Shown here piece by piece: positions 1 to 7,568 of a stretch of 64,000 nucleotides of DNA; the stretch's first letter is position 1, and every line of letters starts with the position of its first letter. Under the pieces are notes generated by a model. It did not search any database and was not told the DNA's origin. It worked only from the letters and a program-made list of their open reading frames with translations. The stretch is from Thermoplasmata archaeon (GTDB lineage: Archaea > Thermoplasmatota > Thermoplasmata > Methanomassiliicoccales > Methanomethylophilaceae): contig SUST01000003.1 in NCBI GenBank assembly GCA_015063285.1, positions 122,451 to 186,450 of the forward strand, given 5' to 3'. Both the position numbers and the translations under genes were made by a program.

Positions 1-321
1 ATCTTCGCGATGTACCTGTTTCTTAATGATCGAACTGTCGACGATGATGATTCCGCCGGGAACGACATCATTTTCGAATTTCTCCAGGGAGGGAAGGTTC
101 ATTGCGACGAGTACATCGGGATTGGTGACCAGAGGTGAACCGATCTTCGCGTCCGAAAGACAGACACTGCAGTTGGCGGTACCTCCGCGCATCTCGGGAC
201 CGTATGAGGGAAGCCATGAGACTTCCTTTCCTTCCATCAGTCCAGCGTATGCGATGACCTTACCTGTGAACAGGATACCCTGTCCTCCGAAACCAGCGAG
301 AAGGATGTTCATGTCGGTCAT
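1..321 (-). CDS. 2-oxoacid:ferredoxin oxidoreductase, gamma subunit (3' end outside window)
   Basis: The first 107 codons are visible; the gene runs off the left edge. The N-terminus reads MNILLAGFGGQG, the glycine-rich signature of the gamma (POR_gamma) subunit, followed by GPEMRGGTANCSV, also typical of the family. This subunit completes the alpha2beta2gamma2delta2-type enzyme that interconverts a 2-oxoacid + CoA with acyl-CoA + CO2 and reduced ferredoxin. The start ATG at 321 overlaps the TGA of the beta gene (ATGA); a second ATG at 312 begins at the conserved MNILL and may be used instead. It is the last visible gene of a minus-strand operon. Substrate specificity cannot be read from this subunit. 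Confidence 0.93.
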   Translation of the reverse strand, partial: MTDMNILLAGFGGQGILFTGKVIAYAGLMEGKEVSWLPSYGPEMRGGTANCSVCLSDAKIGSPLVTNPDVLVAMNLPSLEKFENDVVPGGIIIVDSSIIKKQVHRED

Positions 322-1073
322 TGCTCTCCCTCCTCTCCGACGTCCTTGTAGACTCCGAGCGGATAGTATGGGAGCATATTGTCCCTGAGCCACTGGAGTG
401 CATCAGCGGGGGACATTCCCCAGTTTGTGGGGCATGTCGAAACGACCTCTATGATGCAGTAACCCTTTCCGGCCATCTGATATTCGAAGGCCTTCTTGAT
501 CGCTTTCTTGGCAGCCTTGACGTTCTTGACGCTGTCAACGGTGACACGCTGGGCAAGTGCGACTCCCTTTACCGATGAGAGCAGCTCACAGACCCTTATG
601 GGGTTTCCTGCGACGCTGGTGTCCCTTCCATACGGGGTGGTCTGAGTGACCTGTCCAGGCAGGGTTGTGGGTGCCATCTGACCTCCGGTCATACCGTAGA
701 TCGCATTGTTGATGAATATGGCAACGATGTTCTCTCCCCTGGCCGCGGCATGGACCGTCTCTCCCATACCTATGGCAGCGAGATCTCCGTCCCCCTGATA
801 GGTGAATACAACATTCTCGGGTCTGGCCCTCTTGACACCGGTAGCGACTGCAGGTGCACGTCCGTGAGGTGCCTGGACCATGTCGCATCCGAAGTAGTTG
901 TAAGTGAATACCGAGCATCCGACCGAAGCGACTCCGACTGTCTTTCCCTCAATACCGAGTTCATCGATTACCTCAGCGACAAGCCTGTGGACGATTCCGT
1001 GAGTACATCCCGGGCAGTAGTGCAGAGGCACATCAAGCAACGCTTTGGGCCTCTCTCCCATAACCTTTGACAT
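318..1073 (-). CDS. 2-oxoacid:ferredoxin oxidoreductase, beta (ThDP-binding) subunit
   Basis: About 251 aa. The thiamine diphosphate motif is clear: QGDGDLAAIG near residue 95 and NNAIYGMTGGQMAPTT near 123. HYCPGCTHG near 20 holds cysteines of the family. The YNYFGCDMVQAPHGRAPAVATG segment type is that of VOR/KOR beta subunits, not pyruvate oxidoreductase. A Shine-Dalgarno GGAGGT at 1087-1082 fits the ATG at 1073 (8-nt spacing) better than the in-frame ATG at 1079 (2-nt spacing). The chosen start overlaps the stop of the alpha gene, so translation is probably coupled. It works with the adjoining alpha, gamma and ferredoxin subunits. The substrate, 2-oxoisovalerate versus 2-oxoglutarate, is inferred from resemblance only. 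Confidence 0.93.
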   Translation of the reverse strand: MSKVMGERPKALLDVPLHYCPGCTHGIVHRLVAEVIDELGIEGKTVGVASVGCSVFTYNYFGCDMVQAPHGRAPAVATGVKRARPENVVFTYQGDGDLAAIGMGETVHAAARGENIVAIFINNAIYGMTGGQMAPTTLPGQVTQTTPYGRDTSVAGNPIRVCELLSSVKGVALAQRVTVDSVKNVKAAKKAIKKAFEYQMAGKGYCIIEVVSTCPTNWGMSPADALQWLRDNMLPYYPLGVYKDVGEEGEQ

Positions 1074-2134
1074 CAGCATCTACCTCCATTGATCTTGACG
1101 ATCTGTTCAAGTACCTCTTTGGGTGTGGGCACCATTCCGCCTGTGCGTCCGAAGAAGTAGACAGGCTTCTTATGCTCGACAGTCATCCTGACATCCTCCA
1201 CCATCTGTCCCATGTTCATCTCAACAGAGAGGAACGCCTTTGCGTGGTCCACATGCTTCTTGATGAACTTCTCGGGGAACGGCCAGAGCGTGATAGGCCT
1301 GATGAGTCCTGCCTTGATGCCCTGTTTCCTTGCCATATCAACTGCTGAATGAGCTATCCTGGATGAGGCTCCGAACGCTACGATGATGACGTCCGCATCA
1401 TCCGCCAGATACTCTTCCGCCCTCTGCTCGGTCTCCTTGATGGTCTTGTATTTTTCGAATCTCTTGAAGTTCAGTTCCTCTAGTTCCTTGGGGTCGATGT
1501 ACAGAGAGTTTACAACATTGTGTGCCCTCTGTCCCTGGTGTCCCTTGACTGCCCAATCCTTGTTGTCTGTAGGGTCCTTGGGTTCGGGCAGTACTACGGG
1601 TTCCATCATCTGTCCGAGCAATCCGTCGGACAGGATCATGGTAGGCATCCTGTATTTGTCTCCGAGATCGAAGGCGTCTGAGATGAGATCGACCGTCTCC
1701 TGGACTGTGGAGGGGGCGAATACGAGCATGTGGAAGTCACCGTGACCGGTAGCCTTTGTCGCTTGGAAATAATCGGACTGCGAGGGCTGAATACCTCCGA
1801 GACCGGGTCCTCCTCTCTCAACGTTGACAATAAGACAGGGAACGTCGGATCCTGCTATGTATGATATCCCCTCGGACATCAGGCTGATTCCTGGAGATGA
1901 TGTGGAAGTCATTACCCTGACTCCAGCAGCTCCTGCTCCCAGGACCATGTTGATGGATGCGACCTCTGATTCAGCCTGAAGATAGACTCCGCCGATCTTG
2001 GGCATCCTCTTTGACATGTATGCAGCTACCTCGGTCTGAGGTGTGATGGGGTAACCGAAGAAGTGCCTGCATCCTGCTGCAATTGCCGCTTCTGCGATGG
2101 CCTCGTTTCCTTTCATCAGGACCTTGTCTGCCAT
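1073..2134 (-). CDS. vorB: 2-oxoisovalerate-type ferredoxin oxidoreductase, alpha subunit (VorB-like)
   Basis: 353 aa, the usual length for a free-standing alpha subunit. GNEAIAEAAIAAGCRHFFGYPITPQTE opens the pyrimidine-binding domain and is characteristic of VorB/KorA. The conserved TSTSSPGISLMSEGISY patch follows near residue 75, and RTGGMVPTP near 335 is the usual C-terminal motif. The enzyme oxidatively decarboxylates branched-chain 2-oxoacids to acyl-CoA, or in the reverse, ferredoxin-driven direction carboxylates acyl-CoA. It lies between the ferredoxin gene (1-nt gap) and the beta gene (overlap). Beside a row of acyl-CoA ligases, a role in assimilating branched-chain acids is plausible. 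KOR (2-oxoglutarate) remains the alternative. Confidence 0.9.
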   Translation of the reverse strand: MADKVLMKGNEAIAEAAIAAGCRHFFGYPITPQTEVAAYMSKRMPKIGGVYLQAESEVASINMVLGAGAAGVRVMTSTSSPGISLMSEGISYIAGSDVPCLIVNVERGGPGLGGIQPSQSDYFQATKATGHGDFHMLVFAPSTVQETVDLISDAFDLGDKYRMPTMILSDGLLGQMMEPVVLPEPKDPTDNKDWAVKGHQGQRAHNVVNSLYIDPKELEELNFKRFEKYKTIKETEQRAEEYLADDADVIIVAFGASSRIAHSAVDMARKQGIKAGLIRPITLWPFPEKFIKKHVDHAKAFLSVEMNMGQMVEDVRMTVEHKKPVYFFGRTGGMVPTPKEVLEQIVKINGGRC

Positions 2135-2135
2135 C

Positions 2136-2345
2136 TCACTCGACCTCCACTCTGATGGCGCAGTCAGGGCACATCACGGTGCACGATCCGCATCCGATAC
2201 ATTTGGACACATCAGTCACATGTGCGGGATGATATCCCTTGCTGTTCGTCACTGCGTGGTCCAGAGCTAGAATCTCCTTTGGGCATGCGATGACACACAT
2301 CTCGCAACCCTTACATCTGTCATTGTCAACGATTACCTTTGGCAA
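2136..2345 (-). CDS. 2x[4Fe-4S] ferredoxin, delta subunit of the oxidoreductase
   Basis: 69 aa with two CxxCxxCxxxCP clusters: CKGCEMCVIACP near residue 12 and CIGCGSCTVMCP near 50. It transfers electrons between the ThDP site of the alpha/beta subunits and soluble ferredoxin. The start is a TTG at 2345, one nucleotide after the TGA of the upstream ATPase gene (2349-2347). No ATG precedes the conserved MPKVIVDNDRC-like start. Translation is therefore probably coupled to the upstream gene, which contains an in-frame UAG; this makes the arrangement worth noting. The fold is certain. Assignment to this complex rests on operon position. Confidence 0.92.
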   Translation of the reverse strand: MPKVIVDNDRCKGCEMCVIACPKEILALDHAVTNSKGYHPAHVTDVSKCIGCGSCTVMCPDCAIRVEVE

Positions 2346-2346
2346 T

Positions 2347-3021
2347 TCAATTACCTGCCTTTTCCCAGGGCGTCCTTACGAAGACGCTCACTTGGTATAA
2401 TAATGGTATTTTATTTAATGGGACAACTCCGACAGGTGACGTGTGGAATCTGATGGGCAGTCCCGTTAGTTCGGAAACGCTCTTTGCGAACGGTATGGAA
2501 TATGTCACCGTTTCTTCTGTCGTGAGCTGTTTGAGATGTGAATTATTGGCGATGCAGGTGGCCTTGATGTGTGCGGCATTCTCTATTTCGCGGAGGATCT
2601 CGAACGCTTCATCCGGCGTAGTGGTCTGGGATCTGTATTTGTTCACCACGTACATCACGTCGGGGTCGGTCTTTGAAAGCTGTCTGCTGTACACGCCGAG
2701 GGCTGTAGCCCCTGCATTATCTCCTCCCACGTCTATGATCACACACTCATCATCAGTGATCGCATCCCCTATGGCCGCCGGGAGGGACGGGGTGTCCAGA
2801 TTTGAGTTGGCAAAATTAGGGCCAAGCACACGTACTCCCGCGTCTGTCAGAATATCCGCGTAGTCGGACGATCTGAAGTAAGGGTTGACCACATCCATGT
2901 CGATAAGGGTGACTTTCTTCCCCTATGCTGCAGCATCTCTGGCCAGATTGATGGAGAGATTGGTCTTCCCGGTTCCATAGTGGCCGCATACAACCGTGAC
3001 TCTCCTTTCTAGACATCTCAT
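2347..3021 (-). CDS. ParA/MinD-like P-loop ATPase read through an in-frame UAG codon
   Basis: A continuous reading frame of 224 codons is interrupted only by TAG at 2925-2923 (codon 33). Codons 1-32 contain a Walker A motif, GHYGTGKTN, and end in the helix NLARDAAA. Codon 34 onward continues at once with GKKVTLIDMDVVNPYFRS, the A' motif of MinD/ParA-like ATPases. The UAG therefore sits in the loop after the first helix, with both sides intact. A TATA-like box lies at the right distance for a (nearly) leaderless mRNA starting at 3021. The gene ends 1 nt before the oxidoreductase operon. It is either decoded with pyrrolysine or another readthrough residue, or it carries a nonsense mutation (one change from CAG or AAG). 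Its cellular function is not known to me. Confidence 0.75.
2923..2925 (-). other. In-frame amber (UAG) codon, possible pyrrolysine site
   Basis: TAG is codon 33 of the ATPase frame starting at 3021, in the context DAAA-UAG-GKKV. No other gene in the window uses TAG as its stop, so UAG is unlikely to be an ordinary terminator here. Confidence 0.6.
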
Positions 3022-3044
3022 GCTTCTGGCATATTCGTATTCTC

Positions 3045-3054
3045 TTTATAATTA
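3045..3054 (-). promoter_or_regulatory. TATA box for the ATPase/oxidoreductase operon
   Basis: On the minus strand TAATTATAAA is centred about 28 nt upstream of the ATG at 3021. A transcript from it would have little or no leader. It is divergent from the promoter of the XRE-cupin operon. Confidence 0.55.
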
Positions 3055-3072
3055 GTGCGTAGGTGCGAAATA

Positions 3073-3082
3073 TTTATTATAT
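3073..3082 (+). promoter_or_regulatory. TATA box for the XRE-cupin / acyl-CoA ligase operon
   Basis: TTTATTATAT lies about 35 nt upstream of the ATG at 3113. It would give a short leader containing GAGG at 3102-3105, 7 nt from the start codon. Confidence 0.55.
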
Positions 3083-3112
3083 ACGCTTTATACGGTGGAA
3101 TGAGGCAAAAAT

Positions 3113-3667
3113 ATGGCCGACATGAACAAAGTAGGAAAGAGAATCTGCAAGTACAGAGAACAATTGGGACTCACTCAGGAAGAGTTGTCCATTAACTCTG
3201 GTATTAGCTTGCAGTCCATTAAGGAGTACGAGGAAGGTATCGCATACCCACCGATCGGATCCCTAATCAGGCTTTCCCGTTCGCTCGGTCAGAGGGTCGG
3301 AACTTTTACGGACGATCAGTTCAATCCAGACCCAATCGTTGTCAGATATTCGGAGAGGCAGCCAGAGGCATCATCTCACGGTGACAAGGGTGACTACCAG
3401 TACTTCCCTCTTGGTAAGGGTAAGACGGACAGGCATATGGAGCCTATGTTCATCCGTGTCGGAATCGAGGATACGCCAGAGCTCAGCACGCACGAGGGCG
3501 AAGAGTTCATCGTAGTGGTCTCTGGAAAGATCCTTTTCATCTATGGAAAGGAGAAGAAGATCCTCGAGCCCGGGGACAGCGCTTATTACAACTCAGTCGT
3601 GCCCCATTATGTGGGTGCGATAGACGGACCTGCGGAGATATACGCGGTCCTGTACACTCCCCTCTGA
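3113..3667 (+). CDS. XRE-family HTH / cupin regulator, copy 1
   Basis: 184 aa in two parts. Residues 7-62 form an XRE helix-turn-helix (LGLTQEELSINSGISLQSIK then YEEG). Residues about 108-175 form a cupin_2 barrel (STHEGEEFIVVVSGKI, EPGDSAYYNSVVPHY). The architecture is that of one-component transcription factors in which the cupin senses a small molecule. It is the first gene of the plus-strand operon and ends 9 nt before an acyl-CoA ligase. Two paralogues (5356 and 9005) also precede ligases, so each is probably dedicated to the acid or acyl-CoA handled by its partner. The SD is GAGG at 3102-3105. The ligand is not inferable; a non-regulatory role as an enzyme partner cannot be excluded. 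Confidence 0.88.
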   Translation: MADMNKVGKRICKYREQLGLTQEELSINSGISLQSIKEYEEGIAYPPIGSLIRLSRSLGQRVGTFTDDQFNPDPIVVRYSERQPEASSHGDKGDYQYFPLGKGKTDRHMEPMFIRVGIEDTPELSTHEGEEFIVVVSGKILFIYGKEKKILEPGDSAYYNSVVPHYVGAIDGPAEIYAVLYTPL

Positions 3668-3676
3668 GGTGATATC

Positions 3677-5341
3677 ATGGTATGCGTACCAAGGAAGAAC
3701 ATCACCAGCGATGAAAGGTTAGGGGACCTTCTGGACAAATGCATAAGGGAGCATCCTGACAATGACGCAATCGTCTATGTCGACAGGGAACTCCGTTTGT
3801 CATGGACTCAGTGGGGCATAGAGGTCGACCGTGTCGCCAAAGGACTCATGGCAATGGGTGTCGAGAAAGGAATGAAGGTAGCTGTATGGGCAACCAACGT
3901 TCCCGATTGGATCACACTCATGTTCGCTACGGCAAAGATCGGGGCCATCCTGCTTACAATCAATACGAACTATCAGAAGGATGAACTGGATTACGTCCTC
4001 AAGCAGTCCGACATGGACGTCCTGTTCCTCATCGACGGAGTTAGGGACACAGACTACGTCCAGACAGTATATGATCTCATTCCGGAATTGAAAACTCAGC
4101 CCAGGGAGAACTTCCATAGCAGGACATACCCGTATCTGAAGAAGGTAATATTCCTTGGTCCGGTAAAGCACCGCGGAATGTACTCGATGAGCGAGGTCAA
4201 GTCCCTTGCCGTTACCGTAAGTGAGGAAGATTACCGCAAAAGGAAGGATTCGGTCGATGTGCATGATGTCACCATGATGCAGTACACATCAGGTACGACC
4301 GGATTCCCCAAAGGAGTCATGCTCACTCATTTCAACATCGCAAACGACGGATACTGGCTCGGAGCTAATATGAACTATGGCCCCACCGATCGTCTCTGCA
4401 TAAATGTACCCCTGTTCCATTGTTTCGGCTGTGTACTAGGTGTGATGGCATGTATCAACCATTGCGTTACTATGTGCTTCTGTGAGGTCTTTGACCCTAT
4501 CAAGGTAATGACGACCATCGAGGAGGAGAAATGTACATCCGTATACGGTGTGCCCACGATGTTCATCAACATCCTGAACCACAAGCTGTTCAGTAAATTC
4601 GATTTCTCTTCCCTCAGGACCGGAATAATGGCGGGTTCTCCATGTCCTATATCGGCAATGAAAGAAGTGGTCGAAAAGATGAACATGAAGGAGATCACCA
4701 TCGTCTACGGACTTACAGAGGCGTCGCCCGGTATGACGCAGACGACATATGACGAACCTTCCTTGGAGAAGAAATGCTCATCGGTAGGAAAGAAGTTGCA
4801 GGGAGTGGACACTGTCATCCTTGATCCCGAAACTTATGAGCCCTGTCCCGACGGCGTGGTAGGTGAATTCTGCTGTAAGGGATACAATGTCATGAAAGGG
4901 TACTACAAGATGCCCGAGGAGACAGCAAAAGTCATCGATAAGAACGGATATCTCCACTCAGGAGACCTTGGATACAGAGATTCTGACGGTTACTTCTATG
5001 TGACAGGAAGGATCAAGGATATGATCATCCGTGGAGGAGAGAATATCTACCCTAAGGAAGTCGAGGACTTCCTGTACAAGTGTCCCGGAGTCAAAGATGT
5101 CCAGGTGGTCGGAGTGCCCAGTAAGAAATACGGTGAGCAGCCTGGAGCATTCATAGTCAAGCATCAGGGATACGACGATATGACGGAACAGGATGTTTTG
5201 GACTTCTGTCGTAATAAGATCGCTTGGTACAAGACGCCTAAGTACATCGCATTCGTGGACGATTTCCCCATGAATGCGGCCGGAAAGATTTTGAAATACG
5301 AATTGAGGAAAATGGCCCATGAGATGTGGCCAGATGCATAA
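3677..5341 (+). CDS. AMP-forming acyl-CoA synthetase (FadD-like)
   Basis: 554 aa, full length for the ANL superfamily. The P-loop-like motif YTSGTTGFPKG is near residue 201, the adenylate motif VYGLTEASPG near 347, SGDLGYRDSDGY near 430, and the C-terminal catalytic lysine lies in AAGKILKYELR near 536. It activates a carboxylic acid to acyl-AMP and then acyl-CoA. It is more FadD-like (medium- or long-chain) than the two ligases downstream, which are of ACSM type. The start ATG follows GAGGTGAT with good spacing and lies 9 nt after the XRE-cupin stop. The exact acid cannot be read from sequence. Confidence 0.92.
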   Translation: MVCVPRKNITSDERLGDLLDKCIREHPDNDAIVYVDRELRLSWTQWGIEVDRVAKGLMAMGVEKGMKVAVWATNVPDWITLMFATAKIGAILLTINTNYQKDELDYVLKQSDMDVLFLIDGVRDTDYVQTVYDLIPELKTQPRENFHSRTYPYLKKVIFLGPVKHRGMYSMSEVKSLAVTVSEEDYRKRKDSVDVHDVTMMQYTSGTTGFPKGVMLTHFNIANDGYWLGANMNYGPTDRLCINVPLFHCFGCVLGVMACINHCVTMCFCEVFDPIKVMTTIEEEKCTSVYGVPTMFINILNHKLFSKFDFSSLRTGIMAGSPCPISAMKEVVEKMNMKEITIVYGLTEASPGMTQTTYDEPSLEKKCSSVGKKLQGVDTVILDPETYEPCPDGVVGEFCCKGYNVMKGYYKMPEETAKVIDKNGYLHSGDLGYRDSDGYFYVTGRIKDMIIRGGENIYPKEVEDFLYKCPGVKDVQVVGVPSKKYGEQPGAFIVKHQGYDDMTEQDVLDFCRNKIAWYKTPKYIAFVDDFPMNAAGKILKYELRKMAHEMWPDA

Positions 5342-5355
5342 GGAGGGTGTTGGGA

Positions 5356-5931
5356 ATGGAACCAATAATAGCTGAAGTAGCGGAGCGTGTGAAAGCAATG
5401 CGTGAGATGTGCGACATCTCGGTAGAGGAGATGGCTGCCATCGTAGGGAAGACTCCCGAAGAATACAAGGTCTATGAATCCGGTGAGATGGATTTCTCTT
5501 TTACTTTCCTTTACAAGATCGCGGAGAGATGCGGTATCGATATGGTCGAATTGCTGACCGGAGAGAAACCCCATCTGTCATCCTGCACCTTTGTCAAGAA
5601 TGGCCAGGGACTTCCTATCAAGAGGCGCCTAGGCTTCGAATACCAGCATCTCGGATACACCTTGACCAAAAGACTCTCCGAAACATTCGTGGTGTTCGCA
5701 CCCTACATCGAAGGCGATAACGACGATAATGTCCACAAGTCTACGCACGAGGGTAACGAGTTCGACTACGTACTCGAAGGTACGATGAGGTTCGTACACG
5801 ACGGTCACTTCTACGATCTGGAGCCTGGGGATTCAGTGTATTATGACAGCGGAAAGCCCCACGGAATGTATGCAACATCGAAAGATGGATGCAAATTCAT
5901 AGCATCTGTGATGAAAGGTGGAGAGCAATGA
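5356..5931 (+). CDS. XRE-family HTH / cupin regulator, copy 2
   Basis: 191 aa: an N-terminal helix-turn-helix (MCDISVEEMAAIVGKTPEEY, residues about 17-36) and a C-terminal cupin (KSTHEGNEFDYVLEG, EPGDSVYYDSGKPHG). AGGAGGG at 5342-5348 gives an 8-nt spacing to the ATG at 5356, so I prefer that start to the in-frame ATG at 5326 inside the ligase gene. It resembles copy 3 (9005) more than copy 1, including the segment GxGLPIxRRxGxEYxHL between the domains. It overlaps the following ligase by four bases (ATGA), which implies coupled translation and fixed stoichiometry. Confidence 0.88.
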   Translation: MEPIIAEVAERVKAMREMCDISVEEMAAIVGKTPEEYKVYESGEMDFSFTFLYKIAERCGIDMVELLTGEKPHLSSCTFVKNGQGLPIKRRLGFEYQHLGYTLTKRLSETFVVFAPYIEGDNDDNVHKSTHEGNEFDYVLEGTMRFVHDGHFYDLEPGDSVYYDSGKPHGMYATSKDGCKFIASVMKGGEQ

Positions 5932-7568
5932 GGAATATCAATCTCAGATACGTCGATGAGGAGTACGGCGAGGACGGAATCCTGAAGCACGTAAGCTACC
6001 ACTATCCTGACAACTATAACTTCGGATACGATGTGGTCGACGAGATCGCCGAGAACGAGCCCGATCGTCTGGCCATGATCTGGACCAACCCCAAGGGTGA
6101 GGAAAGGAGGTTTACATTCGGTGATATGAAGAGGATGTCCGACAAGACGGCCAACTATCTGCTTTCTCTCGGAATCAAGAAGGGCGACATGGTGATGGTC
6201 ATACTGAAACGTCACTATCAGTTCTGGTATGTCATCGTCGCACTGCATAAGATAGGCGCAGTGATCGTACCTGCGACATTCATGCTCACTAAGGGTGATG
6301 TGGAGTACAGGGTCAGGTCCGCTTCCATAAAAGCTGCCATCTGTACCGATATGAACGGAGTATGCGATGCAGTCGATTCTGCAGAGGATATCCCAACCCT
6401 TCAGATCAAAATCGTGGCCAACTCGTCAAGGGACGGATGGCTCCAATTGGATGAGGGGATCGAGAAAGCCTCAGATAAGCTGGACAGGATAGAGACTGAA
6501 GTGCACGAGCCCATGCTCATGTACTTCTCATCAGGCACCTCAGGATACCCCAAGATGGTGCTGCATGACCACCTGTACAGCCTCGGCCATCTATCCACTG
6601 CCAAATACTGGCAGAACGTGGATCCCGAAGGTGTGCACCTGACCATCGCAGATACCGGTTGGGGAAAGGCCGTCTGGGGTAAACTCTATGGCCAGTGGCA
6701 TATGGAAGCTGCCGTTTTCGTATATGATTACGATAAGTTCGACCCCCATGAGATCATGAACATCATCGAGAAATACAGGATAACAACCCTGTGCTGTCCT
6801 CCTACCATGTTCAGGATGTTCATCAACGCGGGTCTTGAAGGCCATGACCTGTCTTCCCTGAAGTACTGCTGTATCGCAGGAGAGGCTCTGAACCCGGATG
6901 TGTTCTACAGCTGGCAGAAGGCAACAGGTATCAAGCTGATGGAAGGATTCGGTCAGACCGAGACAACCTGTACGATATGCAACATCGTGGGGATGGAGCC
7001 AAAGCCCAGCTCGATGGGAAAGCCCTCTCCCCAGTATGAGGTCAGGATTGTTGACCCGGACGGTAATGAGTGCCCCAATGGACAGACTGGTGAGATTGTC
7101 ATCCGTTGTGACCCCAAGCCTCCAGGACTTATGATGTGCTATTACCGCAATGAGGAGAAGACCAACCAGGCTATGCATGACGGTTGGTTCCATACCGGTG
7201 ATGTCGCATGGAGGGATGAGGACGGGTACCTATGGTATGTAGGACGTAATGATGATGTCATTAAATCATCCGGATACAAGATCAGTCCCTTCGAGATCGA
7301 ATCGGTGCTGGTCACCCATCCTGCCGTCTTGGAATGCGCAGTCACCGGAGTCCCTGATCCGGTTAGAGGACAGTTGGTCAAGGCCACGGTGGTTCTCCGC
7401 GAAGGTTACGAACCATCAGATGAACTGATGAAGGAATTGCAGAATTTCGTCAAGCACGAGACCGCCCCATATAAATATCCTAGAGCAATGGACTTCGTCA
7501 AGGAGCTTCCGAAAACAGTGAATGGTAAAATCCAGCGCGCTGAGATTAGGAAGAAGGATAAACAATGA
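5928..7568 (+). CDS. ACSM-type acyl-CoA synthetase, copy 1
   Basis: 546 aa. The motif YFSSGTSGYPKM near residue 198 is typical of medium-chain/ACSM-type synthetases, not acetyl-CoA synthetases. GFGQTETT near 340, TGDVAWRDEDGY near 425 and the C-terminal lysine in VNGKIQRAEIR near 533 complete the family set. A Methanosarcina member of this group is known to prefer 2-methylbutyrate, so branched short-chain acids are reasonable substrates here (inference). The ATG at 5928 overlaps the regulator stop; the gene's own stop overlaps the ACT-MBL gene. It is strongly similar to the ligase at 9571 and clearly a duplicate. Confidence 0.92.
   Translation: MRNINLRYVDEEYGEDGILKHVSYHYPDNYNFGYDVVDEIAENEPDRLAMIWTNPKGEERRFTFGDMKRMSDKTANYLLSLGIKKGDMVMVILKRHYQFWYVIVALHKIGAVIVPATFMLTKGDVEYRVRSASIKAAICTDMNGVCDAVDSAEDIPTLQIKIVANSSRDGWLQLDEGIEKASDKLDRIETEVHEPMLMYFSSGTSGYPKMVLHDHLYSLGHLSTAKYWQNVDPEGVHLTIADTGWGKAVWGKLYGQWHMEAAVFVYDYDKFDPHEIMNIIEKYRITTLCCPPTMFRMFINAGLEGHDLSSLKYCCIAGEALNPDVFYSWQKATGIKLMEGFGQTETTCTICNIVGMEPKPSSMGKPSPQYEVRIVDPDGNECPNGQTGEIVIRCDPKPPGLMMCYYRNEEKTNQAMHDGWFHTGDVAWRDEDGYLWYVGRNDDVIKSSGYKISPFEIESVLVTHPAVLECAVTGVPDPVRGQLVKATVVLREGYEPSDELMKELQNFVKHETAPYKYPRAMDFVKELPKTVNGKIQRAEIRKKDKQ

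Noticed and set aside
2816..3016. 66-codon frame on the minus strand next to the ATPase, suggesting a frameshift
   Set aside because: It is a different frame. The true N-terminus is in the frame from ATG 3021 and is separated from the rest only by the TAG, so no frameshift is needed.
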